In this document: piece by piece, positions 7,680 through 15,786 of the stretch
Numbering within the stretch: the stretch's first letter is position 1
How the letters are laid out: the number at the start of each line of letters is the position of its first letter
DNA from: CAZNLL01 sp964573885
GTDB lineage: Bacteria > Desulfobacterota > DSM-4660 > Desulfatiglandales > Desulfatiglandaceae
Reading direction: 5' to 3'
DNA: 23,205 bases
Assembly (NCBI GenBank): GCA_964573885.1
Contig: CAZNLL010000053.1
Location: 1 to 23,205 of the forward strand
Position numbers and translations under genes: made by a program
Notes under the pieces: generated by a model
Databases searched by the model: none
Told to the model about the DNA's origin: nothing
What the model saw: only the letters and a program-made list of their open reading frames with translations

Positions 7680-8837
7680 CTATCCCAGAGCCTTGGTGAG
7701 TTCAGTTACCACATCGCCGATGCTGACCGGGCATCCCTTGACACGAAACGCATCGCTCCGGTCCTCATTCATCTTGATAGGGCACTTCCCCAGGAGCACC
7801 ACAGGGCTGGCGCCGGGATCCGCTACGGCACTGCCCATGCAGATCTCGGCACCGCCGAAATCCTTGCCTGCATGGTTTTTCAAGTAGTTCCGCAATCCCG
7901 CGAACAAGGTGATGGTACAGCCTGAGCAGAACATAAGTCCAGGGTTCTTGACGGTGAGGCCCTTGATATCGAAGGCCTGAAGGAGTTCGTCTGTCCAAGG
8001 ATACCACCACTCAAGGGGATGTCGGGCCTCCTCCAGGGTCTCCCCTTCCAGGGTGAGTGCTTTCAAATCAAAATCATGACCTGTCATCTCGGCCAGGGTC
8101 TTCAGGTGGACCACCTCCCGGTAATCAATTCCCATGACCTCGGCGCCAACCATGTCTGCTGCGATGACATCCTGGCTGGCAATGATGAGATCCAGAGGGT
8201 GTGCATCTTCGCCGAAGGGGCCTTTTTGGAGGCCGAAAAGAGCGTCAATCATGCACAGATCCACCTTGATCTCCTTGCCCAGCAAGGCGATAAATTTCTC
8301 CAGGCCCTGTTCGTGAAAAGTTTTGCGGCTTGTTGCGGAAAGGCAGCCCTTGAGATTTTTCAGTCCCAGGGAAACCCGCGTTTGGGTGTGGGTCTTTAAG
8401 ACCGGCACATCGATGAAGAAGTCGGTCTCAAAGGCTGCCTCCGCAACCCTGACCTTGTGACCGTCAAAATCAAAATTCCTGTAAGGTCCCTCATTGAAAT
8501 CCACGAGGGTCACACCGTATTGATCCCCCAGTTCCTTTATCCCGGCCCAGGTGAAACACCCGGCGGTGGAGGTCTTGAGCTCCTTGATGACAATGGTCCC
8601 TTCCCCTATGCTGATTTCACCGGCACCGGCCTCCTTGAGGGCCTCCACCAGCTCGGCCAGTACGGCTGCGTTGTTCACCGTTCCTTTGGGCCTTTTCTTG
8701 GGGGGCCCCGGAAACACGCAATTGGGCTTTATCAGGACCTTGCTCCCGGGCCTAAGCTGAGACAGGCCCTCACACAAGGTCAAGGCCTTTACCACGCTCT
8801 TGTCCCCGGGTATATACTTGACAATGCTTGCTTTCAT
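7680..8837 (-). CDS. DUF362 domain protein
   Basis: A 385-residue protein of the DUF362 family, whose biochemical role is not established. Family features are VLIKPN near 34-39, the conserved KTH at 148-150 followed by GLKNLKG (158-164), and D-A-L at 198-200. Unlike many relatives it has no attached 4Fe-4S ferredoxin domain. It does have a CSGC pair (Cys304, Cys307) near the C-terminus that might bind a metal or cluster. ATG 8837 is preceded by AGGAGC. It is the last gene of the minus-strand operon, 12 bp after the 3-hydroxyacyl-CoA dehydrogenase stop, so it probably serves the same pathway. No terminator is seen in the 16 bp before the convergent SDR. Confidence 0.85.
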   Translation of the reverse strand: MKASIVKYIPGDKSVVKALTLCEGLSQLRPGSKVLIKPNCVFPGPPKKRPKGTVNNAAVLAELVEALKEAGAGEISIGEGTIVIKELKTSTAGCFTWAGIKELGDQYGVTLVDFNEGPYRNFDFDGHKVRVAEAAFETDFFIDVPVLKTHTQTRVSLGLKNLKGCLSATSRKTFHEQGLEKFIALLGKEIKVDLCMIDALFGLQKGPFGEDAHPLDLIIASQDVIAADMVGAEVMGIDYREVVHLKTLAEMTGHDFDLKALTLEGETLEEARHPLEWWYPWTDELLQAFDIKGLTVKNPGLMFCSGCTITLFAGLRNYLKNHAGKDFGGAEICMGSAVADPGASPVVLLGKCPIKMNEDRSDAFRVKGCPVSIGDVVTELTKALG

Positions 8838-8849
8838 GAGCGGCTCCTA

Positions 8850-9719
8850 TCAACTTTTATAGTCATAGAGTCCCTCTCCCGTCTTACGGCCCAACCGGCC
8901 CGCCTCGACCAGCCGGCACAGACGTTCAGGAGGACGAAACATGGGATCTCCCGTATCCATCCATATGGACAACATGGCCCCATGGATGACGTCCAGCCCG
9001 GCAAAATCGGCCGCCTCCAGAGGACCTTTGGCCCATCCATACCCCACTCGCATGGCCCTGTCTATGTCTTCGGCCGAGCCCGCTCCCCGTTCCAGGAGCC
9101 GGATGGCTTCGGCCGCCGCGATCAAGTAGATCCGGTTCATGATAAACCCGGCCGTATCAGCGCGGACCTCCACAACCTCCCGGTCAAGGGCCTCAAGCAA
9201 GGACCTCGTGGATTGGACCGTTTCGGCCGATGTCATAAGCGCGGGTATCAACTCTACCAGTCTTTGTATGACCGGCGGACTCGCAAAATGGGTCCCGATG
9301 AATCGGTCGGCCCGGTCGGTGAGAACCGCCAGTTTTCCTATGGGAATGGCCGAGGTGTTGGAGGCAAAAATGGTCTTTCCCGGACAGGTCCGGTCATAGT
9401 GGCGGAGGACTTCGGTCTTTACGGACAGGTCTTCGGGCACACATTCAAAGAGAAAGTTCACGTCAAAACGGGCCATTGCGTCCGTGGAAAGATGGATCAT
9501 TGAAAGCACCTTTTCCGGTCTGTGGCTCACCTTCCCTTTGGAGAAAAGCTTTTCCATGGACCACTGCATCTCCTTTTGCGCCTCGGCAAGGGCCCGCTCA
9601 TCCCTGTCAAGGAGGGTAACGGAAAAACCGCTCTGGGCGCAGATTTGAGCAATCCCCCGGCCCATAAATCCACTTCCAACGATAAGGATCCGCTCCAGGC
9701 CGTCTTCTGTCCGATTCAT
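8850..9719 (-). CDS. 3-hydroxyacyl-CoA dehydrogenase
   Basis: NAD-dependent oxidation of (S)-3-hydroxyacyl-CoA to 3-oxoacyl-CoA. The 289-residue stand-alone enzyme has the Rossmann motif GSGFMG (15-20), Asp38 for NAD, ECVPED (92-97), Ser120-Asn121, and the catalytic dyad His144 (GTHFASP) and Glu156, twelve residues apart as in the family. It ends with LGRKTGEGLYDY. The frame is open further upstream into the ligase gene, but ATG 9719 begins three bases after the ligase stop and aligns with the family start. It is the only intact member in the window, since the plus-operon copy at 3266-3393 is destroyed; it may supply that step for both gene sets. Confidence 0.93.
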   Translation of the reverse strand: MNRTEDGLERILIVGSGFMGRGIAQICAQSGFSVTLLDRDERALAEAQKEMQWSMEKLFSKGKVSHRPEKVLSMIHLSTDAMARFDVNFLFECVPEDLSVKTEVLRHYDRTCPGKTIFASNTSAIPIGKLAVLTDRADRFIGTHFASPPVIQRLVELIPALMTSAETVQSTRSLLEALDREVVEVRADTAGFIMNRIYLIAAAEAIRLLERGAGSAEDIDRAMRVGYGWAKGPLEAADFAGLDVIHGAMLSIWMDTGDPMFRPPERLCRLVEAGRLGRKTGEGLYDYKS

Positions 9720-9721
9720 GG

Positions 9722-11284
9722 TCAATGGACCTGCTTTTCCATGCCCTGCCAGTGGGGCTCCCTCAGAACCCTTTTGAGGACCTTGCCCGCGGGATTGCGC
9801 GGCAGGGACTCCATAAAAGTCACCGACTTGGGGATCTTGAAACGGGCCAGCTTGCCTTCGAGAAATGCCAGGACTTCCTCCTCGGTCATGGTCTCCCCTT
9901 GCCTCGGGCAAATTACGGCATGGCCCACCTCTCCCCACTTTTCATGGGGCACGCCGAAGACGGCCGCCTCGGCCACCTTGGGATATTCGTAGATGAGCTT
10001 CTCCACCTGAACAGGATACACATTTTCCCCGCCACTGATAAACATGTCCTTTTTCCGGTCCACGATAAAGACATAGCCTTCATCATCCATGGTGGCCAGG
10101 TCTCCCGTGCGGAACCACTCCCCCTCAAAGGTCTCTGCCGTGGCTTCGGGCTTGTTCCAATATCCCGGTGTAACAGCGGGACCTCGAAACAAGAGTTCCC
10201 CCACTTTCCCCGGTGCGGCGTCCACCCCGTCCTCGGTCACGACCCGCAGGCCCGCATGAAAAGGGGGTTTGCCAATGGAGCCGGCTTTTCTTACAGCGTC
10301 TTCCGGGGGCAGGATCATCGCGTCCGGTCCCACTTCAGTGAGACCGTACCCCTGCCTGAAGGGCACGCCCTTTTTCTGGTAGGCCTCTATGACCGGAACG
10401 GGACAGGGTGCCCCCCCGGTCCAGGCGAGGCGCAGGCCCGAGAAGTCGGTCTTCTCAAAGTCCTGGTGCTGGTACATGAACTGCCACATGGTGGAGACAA
10501 AAAAGACCGTATTAACCTGCTTTTCATGGATGATCCCCAGAGCCTCCCCCGGCTCAAAGGCCCGTTCAATAACCACCGTTCCCCCTGCATGCAGGGTTGG
10601 TGTGGTCATTACGTGGAGCCCTCCCGTGTGAAACAGGGGCAGACCGCAGAGGGTCACGTCCGTAGAGACGATATCCAGGGCGAGATTGGCGTTTACCGAG
10701 TTAAAGAGGATATTGCCATGGGTTTGGATGGCCCCCTTGGGATAACCGGTAGTGCCGGAGGTGTAAAGAATAACCTGGGGGTCATCCAGGCTGTTGGGCT
10801 CCTCCAGTTCAGGGGTTTCAGCATGGGCGGATTCCAGAAAATCCTCGTAAGGGATCATGTCCGGGGCTTTGGCGCCGTCCAGCAAAAGGGTGTTTCCCAT
10901 GTGGATCTCTTCCTGGACCTCGTAGATAACATCCAGGAAATCCTCCCCCAGCACCAGGCCCTTGGGTTCACAGTCATGAAAAATGTAGACCAATTCTGGA
11001 CCGGCCAGGCGGATGTTGATGGGGACCAGAATGGCCCCGAGCTTGGCTACGGCAAACAGGGCCTCGAGGTATTCAGGACAATTCTTGGCCAGGATAGCCA
11101 CCCTTTCCCCTTTCTTTATCCCCCACTCTTGCCTCAGCGCGTTTGCCAGCCTGTTGGCCCGCTCATTGAACTGGCCGTACGTATAGCGTCGGCCGGTAAA
11201 GACATCCACGAGGGCCTCTTTGTCCGGAGACAATTCTTGGCGTCTCTCCAGCCAGTCAAATGAAATGCGTGCATTGTCAACCAT
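9722..11284 (-). CDS. AMP-forming acyl-CoA ligase (ANL superfamily)
   Basis: Activates a carboxylic acid to its CoA thioester with ATP, giving AMP and PPi. The 520-residue protein has YTSGTTGYPKG (174-184, P-loop), GYGLTE (312-317), TGDL (393-396), DRKKDMFISGGENVYP (409-424) and the catalytic Lys501 in PAGKVLKR. These are the standard adenylation motifs of medium-chain, aromatic or branched acid ligases. The start ATG 11284 follows a GGGGGAAC ribosome site. The frame is open to 11371, adding about 29 residues unlike the family, so the shorter form is preferred. The 126-bp gap before it holds no gene. It presumably makes the entry CoA ester of the pathway; which acid cannot be decided from the sequence. 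Confidence 0.93.
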   Translation of the reverse strand: MVDNARISFDWLERRQELSPDKEALVDVFTGRRYTYGQFNERANRLANALRQEWGIKKGERVAILAKNCPEYLEALFAVAKLGAILVPINIRLAGPELVYIFHDCEPKGLVLGEDFLDVIYEVQEEIHMGNTLLLDGAKAPDMIPYEDFLESAHAETPELEEPNSLDDPQVILYTSGTTGYPKGAIQTHGNILFNSVNANLALDIVSTDVTLCGLPLFHTGGLHVMTTPTLHAGGTVVIERAFEPGEALGIIHEKQVNTVFFVSTMWQFMYQHQDFEKTDFSGLRLAWTGGAPCPVPVIEAYQKKGVPFRQGYGLTEVGPDAMILPPEDAVRKAGSIGKPPFHAGLRVVTEDGVDAAPGKVGELLFRGPAVTPGYWNKPEATAETFEGEWFRTGDLATMDDEGYVFIVDRKKDMFISGGENVYPVQVEKLIYEYPKVAEAAVFGVPHEKWGEVGHAVICPRQGETMTEEEVLAFLEGKLARFKIPKSVTFMESLPRNPAGKVLKRVLREPHWQGMEKQVH

Positions 11285-11410
11285 CTTTGTTCCCCCAGGA
11301 TCAATGCTGACGTTGCATGAAAGCTTCGCTTCTACAAACCCCTCTCCCCGGTCCAGCCCCCGGGCCGCCACTTTTCTGCCCGAGGAGCGGCGTTCCTTTG
11401 GGGTGGAGGC

Positions 11411-12187
11411 TTACAGTGATTTCTTCAAAAACTCTTGATAGAGCTTTGGAAGTTGAGGTGTAAAGAACTGATAAAAAGGGACCGGATACCGGGCTGCCCC
11501 GGTCACGTGTTCGTTTTCCATGCCCCCGATGAGATCGTCCACCTGATCTGCCGGCACAAAAAAGGCCATTTCATGATCATTTGTCATACCAAAGATTCTC
11601 TCCCCGTTTCCTGGTACGGCGACCTGGGCCCCATGGGAATTGAGACAGGCGTTGAGGGGCTCTGCACAGCCGAGTCCACCCAAAAAGGCTGATTGAAGGG
11701 GGAGCCCGGTAAAATTGACGTACCCCCTGATGAGCCGCATCACCTGGGCAGGATTTCCGTAGATGAGAACCACTTCGGGTTCTACGGCCGGCCTGGAAAG
11801 GGGCGTAAAAATGACACCCGCACCCCTTTTGGGCCGGTCCCTTAAAAAGTCCTCGGTCCTCTTTCCCGCCACTTCTATGTCCCGGCAATACCTGGCCTTT
11901 GTAAACCACGCCACCATGTCCTCTTTGCTCTTGACCCTGCGCCAGCCAAAGGCAATGAGGGGGAAAAAACACGCCTCAATCTCCTCAGGAAGGGCAACGG
12001 TGGTCCATTCGTATCTCCGAGTGAGGGTAACAAGTTGGCAAAGAGCCATCTTCTGCTTGAAATCGCTTGGTCTCTTCCCCTTTTCCGGTATCTCTTCAGG
12101 CCTTGTCAGGACCCGGATGCCCACAGGCACGGTCTCCAACCTCAACAACCTGTCCAGGTGGTCAACCCTTTCTTCCCAGTTCCCCAT
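11411..12187 (-). CDS. DUF169 family protein
   Basis: A 258-residue protein of the DUF169 family, of unknown function and common in anaerobes and archaea. Visible traits are the N-terminal WEERVDHLDRLLRLETVPVG region, a CQLVTLTRRY segment, ARYCRD, and a Gly-rich LGGLGCAEPLNACLN stretch with two Cys. It has no signal peptide or membrane segment, so it should be cytoplasmic. ATG 12187 is chosen over GTG 12208 because GGAGG lies six bases before it and the longer start would overlap the acyl-CoA dehydrogenase stop. It sits between that dehydrogenase and the ligase. The context suggests an accessory role in CoA-ester metabolism, but nothing in the sequence shows it. Confidence 0.82.
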   Translation of the reverse strand: MGNWEERVDHLDRLLRLETVPVGIRVLTRPEEIPEKGKRPSDFKQKMALCQLVTLTRRYEWTTVALPEEIEACFFPLIAFGWRRVKSKEDMVAWFTKARYCRDIEVAGKRTEDFLRDRPKRGAGVIFTPLSRPAVEPEVVLIYGNPAQVMRLIRGYVNFTGLPLQSAFLGGLGCAEPLNACLNSHGAQVAVPGNGERIFGMTNDHEMAFFVPADQVDDLIGGMENEHVTGAARYPVPFYQFFTPQLPKLYQEFLKKSL

Positions 12188-12204
12188 AACTTTCCTCCGT
12201 GCCT

Positions 12205-13356
12205 TCACAATCCAATCCTACGGGCGATCACGGTTCGCAGAATTTCGGAGGTCCCCCCACCGATGAGCAGGGCCAAGGCGTCACGGATGTAACGCTGGGC
12301 ATCGAACTCCATGCTGTAGCCGTATCCCCCCATAATCTGGACCGCCGCGAGGGCCGCCTTTTTGGCTGTTTCCGTGGCGATCAGTTTGGCCTGGGTACTT
12401 TCCAGGCCGGCCGGCCGGTCCTGCTCAAGGATCCAGCACACCTGATAGAGGAGGGCCCGGGAGGCGGCGATCTCTGTGGACAAATCAGCCAGCTGATGGC
12501 TCACGGCCTGAAATTTCCCGATGGGTCTTCCGAATTGGACCCGTTCTTTGGCGTAATTCAGGGCCTCCCTGTAAGCCCCCTCCGCCACACCCAGGCCGCA
12601 TGCGGCCACCTCCAGGCGTTCCACATCCAGGGTGGCCAGCATTTGTGACCAACCCCGGTTTAACATCTCCGGCCCTCCCAGGATGCTCTCCTGCCCCACC
12701 CTTACATCCTCCAAAACGACCTCGCAATAGCTGGAGCACTTATAGCCCAGCTTTTTAATGGGCCGTACGGTCAGCCCTTTGCAGGGATTGTCCACGAGAA
12801 ACATGCTTAATCCCTTGTGCTTTTCCGCCTCCTTGTCCGTTCGCATGAGGATGTTCAAGGTTCCGGCCACGTCAGCGCCGGTGATAAACATCTTGGTGCC
12901 GTTGACCAGGAAGCCATCCCCGTCGGGTGCGGCAAAGGTGGCGGCCGCAGCTGCGTCTGATCCGGCATTGGGCTCGGTCAGGGCATAGGAAAAAAGACGG
13001 GCACCGGATGCGATCTCCGGCAGGTAAAGACTTTTCTGCGCTGGACCGCCCAGTTTGTTGACGGTTTCACCCCCGTAAAATACGGCCTGCACATAGGCCC
13101 AACCCAAGCCCGGGAAACGGCTCGAGAGGATCTCCAGCACCGTAATGGCCGAGAAGAGATCCCTCCCCACACCGCCGTACTCTTCGGGAATGGTCAGACC
13201 CAGGACACCCAGTTCGGAAAGCTTTGAGAAGATCTCCCTGGGAAAGACGTCCGCCTCGTCCAGCTCCCGCACAACCTCTCTAGGACATTCCCTTGCAATA
13301 AAGCGGGTCATGGTCTCCCGCAACATCTTCTGCTCTTCAGTCAGGCTAAAATCCAT
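12205..13356 (-). CDS. Acyl-CoA dehydrogenase, catalytic Glu in helix G
   Basis: FAD-dependent acyl-CoA dehydrogenase of 383 residues, with SYALTEPNAGSD (123-134), RVQFGRPIGKFQAV, and MGGYGYSMEFDAQRYIRD. At the place where most family members have the catalytic Glu (EGT), this protein has IGGGTSEILR, so that residue is Gly. Glu247 in LDVERLEVA instead matches the helix-G base used by isovaleryl-CoA and long-chain enzymes. It is therefore probably active, but on branched, longer or ring-bearing acyl-CoAs. ATG 13356 has GAGAGGG upstream. It follows livF after 65 bp and may be co-transcribed or have its own control, given the palindromes in that gap. Confidence 0.93.
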   Translation of the reverse strand: MDFSLTEEQKMLRETMTRFIARECPREVVRELDEADVFPREIFSKLSELGVLGLTIPEEYGGVGRDLFSAITVLEILSSRFPGLGWAYVQAVFYGGETVNKLGGPAQKSLYLPEIASGARLFSYALTEPNAGSDAAAAATFAAPDGDGFLVNGTKMFITGADVAGTLNILMRTDKEAEKHKGLSMFLVDNPCKGLTVRPIKKLGYKCSSYCEVVLEDVRVGQESILGGPEMLNRGWSQMLATLDVERLEVAACGLGVAEGAYREALNYAKERVQFGRPIGKFQAVSHQLADLSTEIAASRALLYQVCWILEQDRPAGLESTQAKLIATETAKKAALAAVQIMGGYGYSMEFDAQRYIRDALALLIGGGTSEILRTVIARRIGL

Positions 13357-13421
13357 ATATCCCTCTCTTGATTGGTCTTGACAAGACCTAACAAGGCCAG
13401 ATCACCGCTGGAGCGGAACCA
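13357..13421. promoter_or_regulatory. Two palindromes between livF and the acyl-CoA dehydrogenase
   Basis: The gap holds two perfect inverted repeats. GGTCTT-GAC-AAGACC (13374-13388) lies 17 bp before the dehydrogenase start, in a place that would suit an operator. CCGCT-GG-AGCGG (13405-13416) lies five bases after the livF stop and could form a short mRNA hairpin without a T run. The half-site AGGTCTTG is one base from the AGGTCCTG repeat ahead of the other acyl-CoA dehydrogenase at 1-20. This might mark a shared regulator, but the match is short. Confidence 0.35.
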
Positions 13422-14123
13422 TCACAGACCCAGATAGGCCTCTCTTACATGAGCATCTTTCTCCACCTCAGGTGTGGGCCCTTCCAGTACGACCTGTCCG
13501 TTTTCCACGACATAGCACCGGTAGCTTATGCTGAAGGCCAGTTGAGCGTTTTGTTCCACCAACAGAATGGCCGTACTCTCTCCCGCGATCTGCCTGAGCT
13601 TGGCCCCCAGTTCCATACACACCAGGGGGGCCAATCCCAATGTGGGTTCATCCACCAGAAGGAGACTCGGTTTGAGCATCAGACCGCGGCCGACACTGAG
13701 CATAATCTGCTCTCCACCGCTCAGACTCCCCGCAGTCTGGGATTGTCTGCTCTTCAACGCGGGGAAAAGGGAAAAGACATGGTCCAGGTCGCCGGAAATA
13801 TCATCCTTGCGCACATAAGCCCCAATTTTGAGGTTTTCCAAAACGGTCATGCCCTGGAAAACCTTGCCTCCTTCAGGACAATGGGCGATTCCCTGTTTGG
13901 CCACATCCGCCGGGACCCATCCCAGCACCTGAACCCCCTTGAACAGGATGCTCCCCGACGCTTGCGGGACCAGGCCGGATACGGCGCGAAGCAGGGTGGT
14001 CTTGCCGGCGCCGTTAGGTCCGATGAGTGCGATGATTTCCCCTTTATCAAGCCTCAGAGAAACCGAATCCAAGGCGCGTGCCTTGCCGTAATCAACCGTC
14101 AGTTTCTGAACCTCGAGTAGCAT
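13422..14123 (-). CDS. livF: Branched-chain-type ABC transporter ATPase LivF
   Basis: One of the two cytoplasmic ATPases of a HAAT (Liv)-type importer. The 233 residues show Walker A GPNGAGKT (35-42), HCPEGGKVF (a Q-loop-region motif typical of LivF), signature LSGGE (134-138), Walker B LLLVDE (154-159) followed by PTLGLAP, and the switch His position replaced by LLVEQN, as is usual in LivF. ATG 14123 overlaps the end of livG by 32 bp. It is the last gene of the transporter set. Liv systems also carry aromatic acids, urea or amides. With a ligase and CoA-catabolic genes next door, a carboxylate substrate is more likely here than an amino acid. Confidence 0.95.
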   Translation of the reverse strand: MLLEVQKLTVDYGKARALDSVSLRLDKGEIIALIGPNGAGKTTLLRAVSGLVPQASGSILFKGVQVLGWVPADVAKQGIAHCPEGGKVFQGMTVLENLKIGAYVRKDDISGDLDHVFSLFPALKSRQSQTAGSLSGGEQIMLSVGRGLMLKPSLLLVDEPTLGLAPLVCMELGAKLRQIAGESTAILLVEQNAQLAFSISYRCYVVENGQVVLEGPTPEVEKDAHVREAYLGL

Positions 14124-14838
14124 ATTCCCACCGTTTTCCCAGATAGGCCTCTATTACCTTTTCGTTTTGAACAATGTCCTCCGGAGAACCCTCCGCCAGT
14201 TTCTCCCCGAAATTAAGCACAACAATCCTGTCGGCCAGGGACATCAACTCCCTCAAGACATGTTCTATCACCAGCAGGGTGATGCCCCGGTCCTGAAGGC
14301 CCTTTAATACCTTGGTCAAGCCCCTTATCTCGGATATGCTCAAACCGGAGAAAGGCTCGTCCAGGAGAAGCAGCTCAGGGGAAGTGGCCAGGGCCCGTGC
14401 GATATCGAGCCGTTTCAGGAAACCGTGGGGAAGTTGGCCGGGGAGTTGATCCTCAGTGCCCTGCAATCCGACCAGGTCGATGCTCTCCTGGGCCCTTTTT
14501 TCCGTTTCTACTCCCTTACTTCTTCCAATGGTGGCGATCTGAATGTTCTCAAACACCGTCATTTCCGGGAAGGATTCCGTCATCTGAAAGGTCCGGCAAA
14601 TACCCACTGATGTGGTTTGATAGGGTCTTATCTTGGTTATCTCTTTGTCCTTAAAAGTAACCTCGCCCGAATCCTTTGCAAGTGATCCGGTAATGAGGTT
14701 AAAAAGGGTCGTCTTCCCCGCTCCGTTGGGGCCGATAATGCCCACGATTTCCCTCTCATTGACCTCAAAAGTCACATGATTCAGGGCCACCAGGCCGCCA
14801 AACCGCTTTGTCAAGCCTTCCACTTTCAGTAGTGCCAT
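14092..14838 (-). CDS. livG: Branched-chain-type ABC transporter ATPase LivG
   Basis: The second ATPase of the Liv-type importer, 248 residues. Walker A GPNGAGKT is at 36-43, Walker B LLLLDE at 156-161, and the switch His in LLVIEHVL. The C-terminal tail EAYLGKRW is typical of LivG. The ABC signature is unusual: LPHGFLKR (136-143) where family members generally have a YGxQRR-type sequence, so the Gln position is Phe. Since LivF carries a normal LSGGE, the dimer may have one weakened ATP site. ATG 14838 begins two bases after the livM stop (TAGGCATG), with AGGAGGGG inside the end of livM. An upstream in-frame start at 14877 would overlap livM and is not favoured. Confidence 0.94.
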   Translation of the reverse strand: MALLKVEGLTKRFGGLVALNHVTFEVNEREIVGIIGPNGAGKTTLFNLITGSLAKDSGEVTFKDKEITKIRPYQTTSVGICRTFQMTESFPEMTVFENIQIATIGRSKGVETEKRAQESIDLVGLQGTEDQLPGQLPHGFLKRLDIARALATSPELLLLDEPFSGLSISEIRGLTKVLKGLQDRGITLLVIEHVLRELMSLADRIVVLNFGEKLAEGSPEDIVQNEKVIEAYLGKRWEYATRGSETDG

Positions 14839-14840
14839 GC

Positions 14841-15770
14841 CTAACCGCCCCTCCTGGTCCCGAATTTCGGCGTCCACGGCAACAGCCCTTGAGGCCGAAT
14901 AAAGAGGATCACAATTAAGGCCAGGGCATAAATCATCATACGAAGTTCATTAATATACAAGAGATAGTTGTTGAGAAAGGTGACCATAAAGGCGCCCATA
15001 ACCGGTCCTACGGCACTGCCCAGCCCGCCGACAATGACCATGATGATGACCAGAATGGACATGTCAACAGCCAGCAGCTCCGGTGTAATAGACTTAAAAA
15101 AATGGGCGTAGAAGGCTCCTGAAACCCCGGCGATGAGTCCGCTCAAGGCAAACATGAGCACCTTGTACCGGCTCACGTGAATACCTACAGACTCGGCCAG
15201 GACCTCATTATCCCGAATCCCTCGTATGATGAGACCGAAGCGGGAATTGACAATGGCCAGCTTTAATACCATGGCCAGAACGATCAAGCCCAATGAGGCA
15301 TAATAGTTCACATTATATGATGAAGAGAGCCCGTCATAGCCTGAAATGCCCATTTCTCTCCCGAAAATCTCTCCGAAATACATGACAAACCCGATCAGGA
15401 TCAGGGGAAAGGCCCAGGTCATGAGAGCCAGGTAAACGCCCCTGACTCTCAGACAGGGATAGCCGAGCAAAAGACCCGCCGCGCCGCACATGACACCGCT
15501 CGCGCATATGGCCAGAGGCACAGGAATACCCAGGTATTTGTTTAACACCACGGAGGCATAAGCCCCTCCCCCGAAAAAGAAGGCATGGCCGAAACTGATC
15601 TGGCCGGTATATCCCACAAGAAGATTCCAACTCAGGGCATATACTGCGAAAAGATTGGCTATGATCAGGATTCGGACAAACCAAAGATTGGGGGCCCACA
15701 GGGGGGCTGCAGCAAGGACGGCCAGAATAACCATCAATTGGTACCGGCTGTCCTTCAAAATCTTGGACAT
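14841..15770 (-). CDS. livM: Branched-chain-type ABC transporter permease LivM
   Basis: Inner-membrane permease of the Liv-type importer, 309 residues. Hydrophobic segments alternate with short loops from LMVILAVLAAAPLW near the N-terminus onward, about eight to nine in all. The family stretch SWNLLVGYTGQISFGHAFFFGGGAY is split here by position: it covers roughly residues 49-73, with GYTGQISFGHA as its core. VGGLGSAVGPVMGA marks the cytoplasmic coupling region. ATG 15770 is used because GGAAGG precedes it and it clears livH by 16 bp; a start at 15818 would overlap livH. It pairs with LivH to form the heterodimeric channel. Confidence 0.94.
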   Translation of the reverse strand: MSKILKDSRYQLMVILAVLAAAPLWAPNLWFVRILIIANLFAVYALSWNLLVGYTGQISFGHAFFFGGGAYASVVLNKYLGIPVPLAICASGVMCGAAGLLLGYPCLRVRGVYLALMTWAFPLILIGFVMYFGEIFGREMGISGYDGLSSSYNVNYYASLGLIVLAMVLKLAIVNSRFGLIIRGIRDNEVLAESVGIHVSRYKVLMFALSGLIAGVSGAFYAHFFKSITPELLAVDMSILVIIMVIVGGLGSAVGPVMGAFMVTFLNNYLLYINELRMMIYALALIVILFIRPQGLLPWTPKFGTRRGG

Positions 15771-15786
15771 CTTACCTTCCGCCAAA

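Noticed and set aside
9725..11263. A 512-residue open frame on the plus strand opposite the acyl-CoA ligase
   Set aside because: It is antisense to a gene with every adenylation motif. The translation is rich in Gly, His, Arg and Pro and shows no family motif. Long antisense frames are common in GC-rich genes, and several others occur here (for example opposite 1230-2438 and 5141-6586).
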